Shown: positions 16,921-25,325 of the stretch, one piece after another
How positions within the stretch are numbered: position 1 is the stretch's first letter
Layout: the number at the start of each line of letters is the position of its first letter
Assembly (NCBI GenBank): GCA_050010595.1
Contig: JBEKKS010000006.1
Span: 67,737 to 131,736, forward strand
DNA: 64,000 nucleotides
Source of the DNA: Palsa-513 sp050010595
GTDB lineage: Bacteria; Actinomycetota; Thermoleophilia; Solirubrobacterales; Solirubrobacteraceae
Reading direction: 5' to 3'
Position numbers and translations under genes: made by a program
Notes under the pieces: model-generated
Databases searched by the model: none
What the model saw: only the letters and a program-made list of their open reading frames with translations
Told to the model about the DNA's origin: nothing

Positions 16921-18441
16921 CTAGTGAGCGGGAGCTCCGGTGCCGCCGCTGTCGCCGACGCTGCTGGCTCCGCTGGGACCGCTCGCAGCTGTGGGACCAC
17001 TGGCCCCCGTGTCGTTCGCGCTCGCCACCGTGGCGGTCGGTCCTGTGGCGTCGCTCTTGTCATCGGCAACGGCAACCGTCGAAGCTCCGGTGCTCGCCAC
17101 CGCTGTACCACCGGTTGAGCCGCTCGAACTCGAGCTCTCACCGGTTGTAGGGGTTGTTGGTGTAGTCGCGCCCGTTGCACCGCTTGTGCCCGTCGCACCG
17201 CTGGCGCCGCTCGAACCGCTCGAACCGGTTGCGCCGGTTGCGCCGGTTGCGCCGGTTATGCCCGTCACGCCGGTCGGCCCCGTGCCGGCGAGAGCGATCT
17301 GCGTCGCGCCCGGCGTACCGGCGCTGCCGGCCTGCGGCGTTGCAGCTCCCGCACTGACCGCCGGCGCCGACGGTCCGACGGCCGCGCCGGTCGTTGCGCT
17401 CAGTTGCCCCGTATTGGTGGGAAACTGAAGCGCCGGCCTGGCAGGCCCACCAACTGCCTGCAGCGCGACCGGCGTAGCGGTTCCAATCACGGCGGCGGTA
17501 GCGACCACCGCCGCCACCTTCGCCGTGGCAGCGCTGAGCAGCGAGACGCCGCTTCCGGCCGCCGCGCTGCCGGTCGTAGTCGCTGCGCCGCCACCGATGG
17601 CGCCGCTCCCGGCGCTCGATCCGCTGGCTCCCAGCAGCGAGCAAAGCTTGGCGAAGGGACCGAGCGGCGCGAGCGCGGCGAGCCCTTTCGAGACGTCCCG
17701 GAGCTCGCGGTGATAGGTCCGGCAGTCGGCGCACTCGCGTACGTGCCGGCGCGAGCGTGCGTTCATGCGGACGCCACGGTCGGCGGCATCGGCGAGCTCG
17801 AGGTGGATGTCCTCGCACGGCGTTTCGCGAGCGACCCGCAAGTCGACGAGGCCGGTGCGGGCGCGCAGTAGCAGGGACTTCACCGCCGGGACCGAAACCT
17901 CGAGCGTTTCGGCGAGCTCCTGATAGCTCAGCCCCTGCAGCTCGCGCATCAGGAGCGCCGAGCGCTGCGGTACCGGCAACGTTTGCACGTCGGCGACGAG
18001 CCGCGCGAGCGTCTCGCTGCGCTCGGCGACGAGCGACGGGTCCTGAGTGCTGGTCAGTGACGCGGTCGCGGGCCGCGCCTCGCCATCGATCTCCGTCGGG
18101 ACGGCGATCGGTTTGCGCAGCTCGTCGATGCAGCGGTTGTGGGCGATCCGGTACAGCCAGGCGCGCAAGAGGATCGGGCGGTTGCTCGCGCGCAGCGATT
18201 TGAACGCTCTGATGAACACGTCTTGCAGGGCGTCCTCCGGGTCGCTGCCGTGGCCACGCAGCATCTGGCGCGTGTAGGCGAGCAGCCGGGCACGGTAGCG
18301 GTCATGGATGGCGCGGAAGGCGTCGTCGGAGCCGGCGCGGAACAGCGCCACCAGTTGATCGTCGCTACGCAGCCGCAAGAGGGCTGCCGAGACTGGGGCT
18401 CGACGCTCGATCGCGGCTCGTGGCAGGGCGGAGGCTTCCAC
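16921..18441 (-). CDS. ECF sigma factor fused to zinc finger, transmembrane segment and collagen-like tail
   Basis: 506 residues. Sigma region 2 (about 25-110, with PEDALQDVFIRAFKSLR and WLYRIAHNRCIDELRK) and region 4 (about 150-200, with LSYQELAETLEVSVPAVKS) form a complete ECF sigma factor. They are followed by an anti-sigma-like zinc motif, His233-x3-Cys237-x2-Cys240. A Gly/Ala/Ser linker then leads to a hydrophobic segment at about 302-330, and a Gly-X-Thr/Ser tail (about 388-427) with a Ser/Thr/Ala/Gly end. The layout predicts a membrane-anchored sigma factor whose activity may need proteolytic release. It is divergent from two GH15 genes. Typical ECF factors stop near residue 200. Confidence 0.87.
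   Translation of the reverse strand: MEASALPRAAIERRAPVSAALLRLRSDDQLVALFRAGSDDAFRAIHDRYRARLLAYTRQMLRGHGSDPEDALQDVFIRAFKSLRASNRPILLRAWLYRIAHNRCIDELRKPIAVPTEIDGEARPATASLTSTQDPSLVAERSETLARLVADVQTLPVPQRSALLMRELQGLSYQELAETLEVSVPAVKSLLLRARTGLVDLRVARETPCEDIHLELADAADRGVRMNARSRRHVRECADCRTYHRELRDVSKGLAALAPLGPFAKLCSLLGASGSSAGSGAIGGGAATTTGSAAAGSGVSLLSAATAKVAAVVATAAVIGTATPVALQAVGGPARPALQFPTNTGQLSATTGAAVGPSAPAVSAGAATPQAGSAGTPGATQIALAGTGPTGVTGITGATGATGATGSSGSSGASGATGTSGATGATTPTTPTTGESSSSSGSTGGTAVASTGASTVAVADDKSDATGPTATVASANDTGASGPTAASGPSGASSVGDSGGTGAPAH
17160..17290. repeat. Tandem repeats coding for collagen-like Gly-X-Y
   Basis: Within the sigma-factor fusion, the 9-base unit ccggttgcg repeats almost perfectly at 17225-17257, flanked by degenerate copies. 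On the coding strand it gives Gly-Ala-Thr and similar triplets. Short-period repeats like this can change length by slippage. Confidence 0.8.
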
Positions 18442-18537
18442 TTTGCTGGCTCGGGTTCGCTACGGTCCCTCGCCCGACTCTAACGCCTGCGCCGCACAGA
18501 AGTTCCGGTATCCGCGGATCGCGATACGCTCGCGGGA

Positions 18538-20526
18538 ATGCCCACGCCGCGCCGCAGCCAAGCTGGAGCGACGCGCAAGGCGCCCGCGTCCGCCGCTGCG
18601 CGACGGACGGCGAATCAGGATGGTCAGGCGAGGCCCGAGCGCCAACCGCGCGTCGGCGTCGCCGTCACACAGGCCCAGTGGAACGGGACCTCGCCGTTCC
18701 CGCCGATCGCCGAGTACGCGTTCCTGTCGGACTGCCACACGGGTGCGCTCGTCGCGCCCGACGGGTCCGTCGAGTGGTTGTGCCTGCCGCGGTTCGACGG
18801 GCCGAGCGTGTTCGGCGCGCTGCTCGATCGCGGTGCCGGCAGCTTCCGCCTCGCGCCGTATGGCATCGACGTTCCCGCCGGCCGCCGTTACGTGCCAGGT
18901 ACGAACGTGCTCGAGACGACGTGGATGACGCCGACGGGCTGGGTCGTCGTGCGCGACGCGCTCACGATCGGAGACTGGACGGGCCAGTCTGTTCAGACGG
19001 CGATCCATACGCGTCCGCCGACCGACCACGACGCAGACCACCTCCTGGTGCGGACGGTGGAGTGCGTGCAGGGCGAGGTCCCGATCGAGCTGTTCTGCGC
19101 GCCGCGGTTTGACTACGGCCGCGTTCCCGCGCGCTGGACGGCGAGCGCGCAGGAGCCGGAGTTCGTGCTCGACGCGGCTGGCGCCAAGATGACCGTACGC
19201 CTGATGAGCGACATGCGCATCGGCATCGAGGGATCGGATGCGCACGCCCGGCACACACTGCGTGAGGGTGAGCGGCGTTACTGTTCGCTCAGCTGGGGCC
19301 TCGAGCCGGGTGGCCCCTGGACGTACGAGGATGCCGATACGCACATCATGCGTACGTGTCACTACTGGCGCGAGTGGCTCGCAGCCGGCAACTACCCGGA
19401 TCATCCCTGGCGCGCCTACCTGCAGCGGTCGGCGCTCGTGCTCAAGGGTTTGACCTATGCACCGACCGGCGCGATGGTCGCCGCGCTGACGACATCGCTG
19501 CCCGAGACGCCGGGCGGTGAGCGCAACTGGGACTACCGCTACTGCTGGATGCGCGATGCGACCTTCACGCTGTGGGGGTTGCACGCGCTCGGTCTCGACT
19601 GGGAGGCGAACGACTTCATGGAGTACGTCGCCGATCTCCCTCGCAACAAAGACGGGTCGCTTCAGATCATGTACGGCATCGGCGGCGAGCGAAACCTGCG
19701 CGAGACGACGCTCCGCCACCTCAAGGGTTATGAGGGCGCACGGCCGGTGCGCAAGGGCAACGGCGCGTTTCGCCAGCGCCAGAACGACGTCTACGGCGCC
19801 GTGCTGGACTCCGTCTACCTGCACACCAAGCGCCACGACCACATCCCGGACCGCCTCTGGCCGGTGCTTACAGCCCAGGTCGAGGGGGCGCTTGCCGCCT
19901 GGCGCAAGCCGGATCAGGGAATCTGGGAGGCGCGCGGCGAGCCTTGTCATTATGTCTCCTCGAAGCTGATGTGCTGGGTCGCGCTTGATCGTGGGGCCCG
20001 GCTCGCCGAGCTGCGTGGCGAGCTCGACCTTGCCCGCACCTGGCAGGATGAGGCGGACCGCGTGCGTGACGACATCCTCAAGCGCGGGGTCGACCAGCGC
20101 GGGGTCTTCGTCCAGCACTACGGCACGGTCGCGCTCGACGCATCCAACCTGCTCGTCCCGCTCGTCCGCTTCCTCCCGCCTGACGACGAGCGCGTTCGCG
20201 CCACGGTGCTCGCGATCGCCGACGAGCTGAACGATCACGGCCTGATCCTGCGCTACCGCGTCGAGGACACTGACGACGGCTTGCACGGCGAGGAAGGGAC
20301 GTTCCTGATCTGCTCGTTCTGGATGGTCTCTGCGCTCTCGGAGATCGGGGAGACCGCCCGTGCGCGCGAGCTCTGCGAGCAGCTGCTTGCACACGCGTCG
20401 CCGCTTGCGCTCTACGCCGAGGAGCTCGATGCTCGCAGCGGCCGGCACCTCGGAAACTTCCCCCAGGCGTTCACCCATCTCGCCCTGATCAACGCGTTGA
20501 CCCACGTCATCGAGGCCGGCGCCTGA
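18538..20526 (+). CDS. Glycoside hydrolase family 15 protein (glucoamylase/trehalase-like), copy 1
   Basis: 662 residues: an N-terminal beta-sandwich (from FPPIAEYAFLSDCHTGALV) and a C-terminal (alpha/alpha)6 barrel. The barrel carries GGERNWDYRYCWMRDATFTL, IWEARGEP (general-acid candidate Glu464) and EEGTFLICSFW (general-base candidate near 585). Family members hydrolyse alpha-glucosidic bonds; actinobacterial relatives include trehalases. No signal peptide is seen, so it is probably cytoplasmic. The first 45 residues are basic and low-complexity, so the start could lie slightly downstream. It is followed by a close paralogue. Confidence 0.88.
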   Translation: MPTPRRSQAGATRKAPASAAARRTANQDGQARPERQPRVGVAVTQAQWNGTSPFPPIAEYAFLSDCHTGALVAPDGSVEWLCLPRFDGPSVFGALLDRGAGSFRLAPYGIDVPAGRRYVPGTNVLETTWMTPTGWVVVRDALTIGDWTGQSVQTAIHTRPPTDHDADHLLVRTVECVQGEVPIELFCAPRFDYGRVPARWTASAQEPEFVLDAAGAKMTVRLMSDMRIGIEGSDAHARHTLREGERRYCSLSWGLEPGGPWTYEDADTHIMRTCHYWREWLAAGNYPDHPWRAYLQRSALVLKGLTYAPTGAMVAALTTSLPETPGGERNWDYRYCWMRDATFTLWGLHALGLDWEANDFMEYVADLPRNKDGSLQIMYGIGGERNLRETTLRHLKGYEGARPVRKGNGAFRQRQNDVYGAVLDSVYLHTKRHDHIPDRLWPVLTAQVEGALAAWRKPDQGIWEARGEPCHYVSSKLMCWVALDRGARLAELRGELDLARTWQDEADRVRDDILKRGVDQRGVFVQHYGTVALDASNLLVPLVRFLPPDDERVRATVLAIADELNDHGLILRYRVEDTDDGLHGEEGTFLICSFWMVSALSEIGETARARELCEQLLAHASPLALYAEELDARSGRHLGNFPQAFTHLALINALTHVIEAGA

Positions 20527-20595
20527 GCGCAACGGCGTGAACAGACGCCTGCGTTTGCTGCGCGAGCACGCTGCGCATGCAATCTTGTCCGCTTG

Positions 20596-22590
20596 ATGAG
20601 CAAGCTCGAGTCCTCCGATACGGCGCCGCTCGAGGTACCGAACGCGAGCACGCTGCGCCGCGCCGGGGCGATGGACCCGTGGGATCGGCCGCGGCCGACA
20701 CCGGCGACGCCGTTCGACGAGCGGATCGCTTCGGCCTCTGCGTTTCCGCCGATCGCCGAGTACGCGTTCCTGTCCGACTGCCACACGGCGGCGCTGGTCG
20801 CCCCTGATGGGACTGTCGAGTGGCTCTGCCCGCCGCGCTTTGACGCGCCGAGCGTGTTCGCTGCGATCCTCGACCGCGGCGCCGGTGGCTTTCGCCTCGG
20901 TCCGGCCGGCATGGGGGTCCCGGCCGGGCGGCGCTACGAGCCGGGTACGAACGTGCTCGAGACGACCTGGCAGACCCCGACGGGTTGGGCCGTCGTCCGC
21001 GACGCGTTGATCATCGGTCACTGGCGCGAGCGCGAGATGGGTTCGACCACGGCGCATACGCGCCCGCCGTCCGACCATGACGCCTACCACGTGCTGGTGC
21101 GCACGATCGAGTGCTTTCACGGCACGATTCAGGTGGAGCTCGTTTGTGAGCCGATGTTCGACTACGGCCGGGTCGCCGGGACGTGGAGCCCCGTGCCGGG
21201 AGACCCGAAGGCCCTCGATGCCTCGGGGGCCGGCCGCACGCTCCGCCTGGCCAGCGATTTGCGGGTCGGCATCGAGGGCGGTTCGGCGCGCGCGCGCCAC
21301 CGCCTCGTCAAGGGCGACCGCCGCTACTGCACGCTGTCGTGGTCGCGCAAGCTCGACGGGCCGCAGAACTTCGAGGAGGCAGCGCGCAGTCTCGAGGTGA
21401 CCGCCGAGTACTGGCGCAACTGGCTCGATACAGGGCATTTCCCCGACCATCGCTGGCGCTCGCACCTGCAACGCTCGGCGCTCGTCCTCAAGGGTCTGAC
21501 CTACGCGCCGACTGGCGCGATCGTCGCGGCGGCGACGACATCGCTGCCCGAGACGCCGGGCGGTGAGCGCAACTGGGACTACCGCTACACGTGGATGCGA
21601 GACGCGACTTTCACCCTGTGGGGCCTGAGTGCGCTGGGCCTCAACTGGGAGGCTGACGACTTCATCCAATATGTCGCCGACCTCGAGCGCAACAGCGACG
21701 GGTCGTTGCAGATCATGTACGGCATCAGCGGCGAGCGCGCGCTGCCCGAGCAGACGCTCGATCACTTGACCGGCTACGAGGGCTCCCGGCCCGTGCGCAT
21801 CGGCAATGCCGCCTACGAGCAGCGCCAGAACGACGTGTTCGGTGCGGTGCTCGATTCGCTGTACGTCCACACCAAGCAGTACGGGCACACCTCCCCACGG
21901 CTGTGGCCGGTGATCGAGGCGCAAGCTGAGCGTGCCGCTGCCGTCTGGCGTGAGCCGGACCAGGGGATCTGGGAGTCGCGGGGCGGCCCGCAGCACTTCG
22001 TCTCCTCGAAGCTGATGTGCTGGGTCGCGCTCGACCGCGGCGCGCGGCTGGCGGCTCGCCGCGGTCGTGACCGTGTGGCCGACCGCTGGCGCGAGGTCGC
22101 AAACGAGATTCACGCCGACGTCTGCGATCGCGGCGTCGATGAGCGCGGAGTGTTCGTGCAGCACTACGACACGGTCGCGCTCGACGCGTCGAACCTGCTG
22201 ATCCCGTTGGTGCGCTTCCTACCGGGCGATGACCGTCGCGTGCGCGCGACAGTGCTCGCGATCGAGGAGGAGCTCAGCGAGCAGGGTCTCGTGCTGCGCT
22301 ACCGCACCGACGAGACCGACGACGGTCTCGGCGGCGCGGAGGAGGGGACGTTCCTGATCTGCTCGTTCTGGCTCGTTTCGGCACTGCTCGAGATCGGCGA
22401 GCGGCGGCGCGGGCGGGCGCTGTGCGAGCGATTGCTCGCGCTAGCCTCACCCCTCGATCTCTTCGCCGAGGAGCTGGAGGCGCGCAGCGGCCGCCACCTC
22501 GGGAACTTTCCGCAGGCATTCACGCATCTCGCCCTGATCAACGCTGTCTCGCACGCGATTCGCGACGAGGAATCGGCGCCGCTCGTCTGA
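20596..22590 (+). CDS. Glycoside hydrolase family 15 protein, copy 2
   Basis: 664-residue paralogue of the preceding gene with the same order of motifs: FPPIAEYAFLSDCHTAALV, GGERNWDYRYTWMRDATFTL, IWESRGGP (Glu460) and EEGTFLICSFW (near 582). A TTG one codon earlier is an alternative start. The two genes share identical DNA over 55 bases (19488-19542 and 21534-21588). They are separated by about 70 bases and may act together on storage glucans or trehalose. Confidence 0.88.
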   Translation: MSKLESSDTAPLEVPNASTLRRAGAMDPWDRPRPTPATPFDERIASASAFPPIAEYAFLSDCHTAALVAPDGTVEWLCPPRFDAPSVFAAILDRGAGGFRLGPAGMGVPAGRRYEPGTNVLETTWQTPTGWAVVRDALIIGHWREREMGSTTAHTRPPSDHDAYHVLVRTIECFHGTIQVELVCEPMFDYGRVAGTWSPVPGDPKALDASGAGRTLRLASDLRVGIEGGSARARHRLVKGDRRYCTLSWSRKLDGPQNFEEAARSLEVTAEYWRNWLDTGHFPDHRWRSHLQRSALVLKGLTYAPTGAIVAAATTSLPETPGGERNWDYRYTWMRDATFTLWGLSALGLNWEADDFIQYVADLERNSDGSLQIMYGISGERALPEQTLDHLTGYEGSRPVRIGNAAYEQRQNDVFGAVLDSLYVHTKQYGHTSPRLWPVIEAQAERAAAVWREPDQGIWESRGGPQHFVSSKLMCWVALDRGARLAARRGRDRVADRWREVANEIHADVCDRGVDERGVFVQHYDTVALDASNLLIPLVRFLPGDDRRVRATVLAIEEELSEQGLVLRYRTDETDDGLGGAEEGTFLICSFWLVSALLEIGERRRGRALCERLLALASPLDLFAEELEARSGRHLGNFPQAFTHLALINAVSHAIRDEESAPLV

Positions 22591-22734
22591 GCGACGCTTA
22601 CGGCTTCCGAAGCGCGCCCGCGAAGCTGGCGCTCGAGCGCTGCACCGGCGACGAGCAGGCAGAAGTCGAGTGCGGCGAGCGGCGTGACGACATCGAACGA
22701 CCAACAGTTGCTTCGCGGCCATAAGCTTCGACGC

Positions 22735-22911
22735 ATGACTACTGCGAGCGGTCGCTGGATCTGCGAGTCGTGCGGCTACATCTACGACCCGCAGGATGGT
22801 GACCCGGACGGCGGCATCCCGCCCGCCACCCTATTCGAGGACATCCCCGACTCCTGGTACTGCCCGGTCTGCGGGGCGCGCAAGCGCGACTTCGTGCCCT
22901 ACGACGCGTGA
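22735..22911 (+). CDS. Rubredoxin
   Basis: 58-residue one-iron electron carrier. Two CxxC knuckles, Cys10/Cys13 (CESCGYIYDP) and Cys43/Cys46 (CPVCGARK), bracket the conserved GDPDGGI and WYCP. An upstream in-frame extension lacks family features, so ATG 22735 is preferred. The 144 bases upstream show no clear promoter. The redox partner is unknown. Confidence 0.95.
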   Translation: MTTASGRWICESCGYIYDPQDGDPDGGIPPATLFEDIPDSWYCPVCGARKRDFVPYDA

Positions 22912-22922
22912 GGGTGAATGCG

Positions 22923-23369
22923 ATGAGCAAGCCAAAGGCCCTCGCTCCGATCGAAAGCGCGCTGGCGCGCCTGACAGGCGCGCGGCTCTGCTACGGCAAG
23001 CCAGTTACAACCGCCGGGCGCACCGTGATCACGGTCGCGAGGGTCCGCAGCATCGGTGGCGGTGGCCTTGGCACCGCTCGCGATGACGGTAACGACGCGC
23101 TCTCGAGCGGCGGTGGCGGTGGCGGCCTGCTCGACGCCCGGCCCGTCGGCTTCATCGAGCTGTCCGCCGACGGTACGCGCTACGTCCCGATCGACGATCG
23201 CCGCGTACCGCTTGCGGCGATCGCCGGCGGTGCACTCCTCACGTTCGCGTTGACGCGCCGTGTCGCGCGCCGGCGCCGGATCCGCTTCGCGCGCAAGGTC
23301 GCGCGGAGCGTGAAGGCCGGCCGCCCGGTCCCCGAGCTCGAGCGCTACGTCGCCAGCCAGCGCTCGTAG
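22923..23369 (+). CDS. GerW/YtfJ-like protein
   Basis: 148 residues. The N-terminal part (LTGARLCYGKPV, TVITVARVRSIGGGGLG, a poly-Gly stretch, ARPVGFIEL) matches the GerW (YtfJ) family, first known from spore germination but widespread in actinobacteria. A C-terminal hydrophobic segment (LAAIAGGALLTFALT) and a basic tail suggest membrane association. GTG/ATG codons slightly upstream are possible starts. It starts 11 bases after the rubredoxin stop, and its 3' end overlaps the convergent bioD by 25 bases. Confidence 0.72.
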   Translation: MSKPKALAPIESALARLTGARLCYGKPVTTAGRTVITVARVRSIGGGGLGTARDDGNDALSSGGGGGGLLDARPVGFIELSADGTRYVPIDDRRVPLAAIAGGALLTFALTRRVARRRRIRFARKVARSVKAGRPVPELERYVASQRS

Positions 23370-24058
23370 GGTAGATCCGCGCCGGCTGCCGCAAGGCTCG
23401 CGCGCGTGAGGCGCGCGAGCGCGGGCAGCAGCGCGACCTCTACACCGCCGAGCGCCGCGATCGTGCGGCGGTTCGACTCTTCGATCGCGCTCGGCACCGG
23501 CGGCCACGGCGTCAGAACGACCGCGCGGATGTCCAGGCCCCGAGCGCGCGCCGCTTCGAGCGTGAGCAGGGTGTGGTTGATCGTCCCGAGCCCGCAGCGC
23601 GCGGCGACGATCACCGGTAGGTCAAGCTCGGCAGCAAGCCGCGCGACGTCCCAGCCATCGGCAAGCGGGACGAGCAAGCCGCCGATGCCTTCGACGACGA
23701 GGCCCTCGGCGCGGCCCGCCTCGGCGCGCAGGGCGGCGGCGATCGCTGCGACGTCGATGCGCACGCCGGCGAGCTCGGCGGCCAGGTGCGGCGACGCCGC
23801 CGGCTCGAAGCGGGTCCCTGCGACCGCGGCTGGATCTTCGCCGCTGACGGCGGCCAGCAGCTCGTGATCGGCAAGCTCCGAGAGGTCATCCTCGACGCCG
23901 GGCTCGTGCCGAGCAGCGCTGACGAGAACACCCGTGGCCACCGGTTTACGCGCACGAACTGCGAGCCCGCGCTCTCGTAGGGCGGCGACGATCGTCGACG
24001 CAAGGACAGTTTTCCCCACGTCGGTGTCGGTCGCGGTGACGAAGCACGCGCGTCCCAT
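23345..24058 (-). CDS. bioD: Dethiobiotin synthetase
   Basis: Closes the ureido ring of biotin from 7,8-diaminopelargonate, CO2 and ATP. 237 residues from ATG 24058, which has GGGAG upstream. The P-loop variant TATDTDVGKTVLA is the BioD signature; VEGIGGLLVPLADG and VIVAARCGLGTINHTLLTL are also conserved. It lies last in the bioB-bioF-bioD run. No bioA is present in the window. Confidence 0.92.
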   Translation of the reverse strand: MGRACFVTATDTDVGKTVLASTIVAALRERGLAVRARKPVATGVLVSAARHEPGVEDDLSELADHELLAAVSGEDPAAVAGTRFEPAASPHLAAELAGVRIDVAAIAAALRAEAGRAEGLVVEGIGGLLVPLADGWDVARLAAELDLPVIVAARCGLGTINHTLLTLEAARARGLDIRAVVLTPWPPVPSAIEESNRRTIAALGGVEVALLPALARLTRASLAAAGADLPYERWLAT

Positions 24059-24101
24059 CGTGCTCCCGCTAGTGGATCGCCGGGATCGCGGACTCAACCA
24101 T

Positions 24102-25325
24102 CTAGGCGGCGTGCTCGATCGCGGCCTCTGCCATCGGCCGATCCGCTGCGTCTGCGGCATCGGTGGCGAAGCTCACCCCGACTTCACGTGCGGCCGTTGC
24201 GATCGCGGTGGCAGCGCGTCGCACCTCGTTTGCGCTATGCGAAGCCATCAGCGTGATCCGCAGCCGCGAGCTGTCTGGCGCGACCGTCGGCGGCCTGATC
24301 GCTTGCACGAAGACGCCGCGCTCGAGCGCGGCGGCGCTGACGGCCACGGTCGCGGCGGCATCGCCGACCACCAGCGGGATTATCTGCGTGCGCCCGGAGG
24401 GCTCGGATACGCCGGCTCGCGCGAGCGCGCGACGCATCGCCGCGCTGTTCGCGGCGAGCTTGGCCACTCGCCGCGGCTGCTCCCAGAGCAGCTCCAGGGC
24501 GGCCAGGGCCCCGGCGATCGCAGGCGGTGGCGGGGCCGTCGAGAAGATCAGGGTGCGAGCCGTGTTGACGAGATACTCGATCACGACGCTCGAAGCGCAG
24601 ACGTAGGCTCCGTAGGAGCCGAGCGCCTTACCGAGCGTGCCGACGATCACGTCGACCTGGTCCTCGAGGCCCGCCTCCGCGACCGCGCCGCGCCCGCCCG
24701 GCCCAAGCGCCCCGGTGGCGTGCGCCTCATCGACGACCAGGCGCGCGCCGTGTCCGCGCGCGAGCTCGACGATCTCGGCGAGCGGCGCCACGTCGCCGTC
24801 CATCGAGAAGACGGAGTCCGTGACAATGAGCGCGCCGCGTGGCGAGCGGCGCAGGCCCCAGGCCAGGTGGTCGAGGTCGCAGTGCTCGTAGATGAAGGTC
24901 TCGGCTCGGGCTAGGCGGCAACCGTCGACGATCGAAGCGTGGTTGAGCGCGTCGGAGAAGACCGTCGAGCCCTGCGGCGCCAGTGCCGAGACGACGCCTA
25001 CATTTGCCAGGTAGCCCGAACCGAACAGAACGCAGGCTTCGCTGCCTTCGAACTCGGCCAGGCGCTCCTCCAAGCGGTCGTGAATCGTCATCGTGCCGGA
25101 GACGAGCCGCGAAGCGCCTGCGCCGACGCCCCAGCGCATCGCTGCATCAGCCGCCGCCTCGCGCACCCGTGGATGGTCCGCGAAGCCGAGGTAGTTGTTC
25201 GAGCACAGCAGCAGGACAGGGCGGCCGCCGACGAGCACCTGCGGTCCCTGGGGCCCGCTGACCAGTCGCGTGGAGCGGTGCAGGCCGCGAGCGTGGAGCT
25301 CGGCGAGCGCGGCCTCGAGGTCCAT
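24102..25325 (-). CDS. bioF: 8-amino-7-oxononanoate synthase
   Basis: PLP-dependent condensation of pimeloyl thioester with L-alanine, the first ring-building step of biotin synthesis. 407 residues with SNNYLGFADHP, LNHASIVDG, VVDEAHATGALG and the PLP lysine Lys233 in GTLGKALGSYGAY. The start overlaps the bioB stop by one base (TAATG). A second member of this enzyme family, at 47128, is more like serine palmitoyltransferase. Confidence 0.93.
   Translation of the reverse strand: MDLEAALAELHARGLHRSTRLVSGPQGPQVLVGGRPVLLLCSNNYLGFADHPRVREAAADAAMRWGVGAGASRLVSGTMTIHDRLEERLAEFEGSEACVLFGSGYLANVGVVSALAPQGSTVFSDALNHASIVDGCRLARAETFIYEHCDLDHLAWGLRRSPRGALIVTDSVFSMDGDVAPLAEIVELARGHGARLVVDEAHATGALGPGGRGAVAEAGLEDQVDVIVGTLGKALGSYGAYVCASSVVIEYLVNTARTLIFSTAPPPPAIAGALAALELLWEQPRRVAKLAANSAAMRRALARAGVSEPSGRTQIIPLVVGDAAATVAVSAAALERGVFVQAIRPPTVAPDSSRLRITLMASHSANEVRRAATAIATAAREVGVSFATDAADAADRPMAEAAIEHAA

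Noticed and set aside
18460..22164. A 1234-codon open frame on the minus strand
   Set aside because: It lies entirely antisense to the two GH15 genes, is rich in Arg/His/Ala, shows no motif, and is the expected by-product of GC-biased third positions in duplicated genes.
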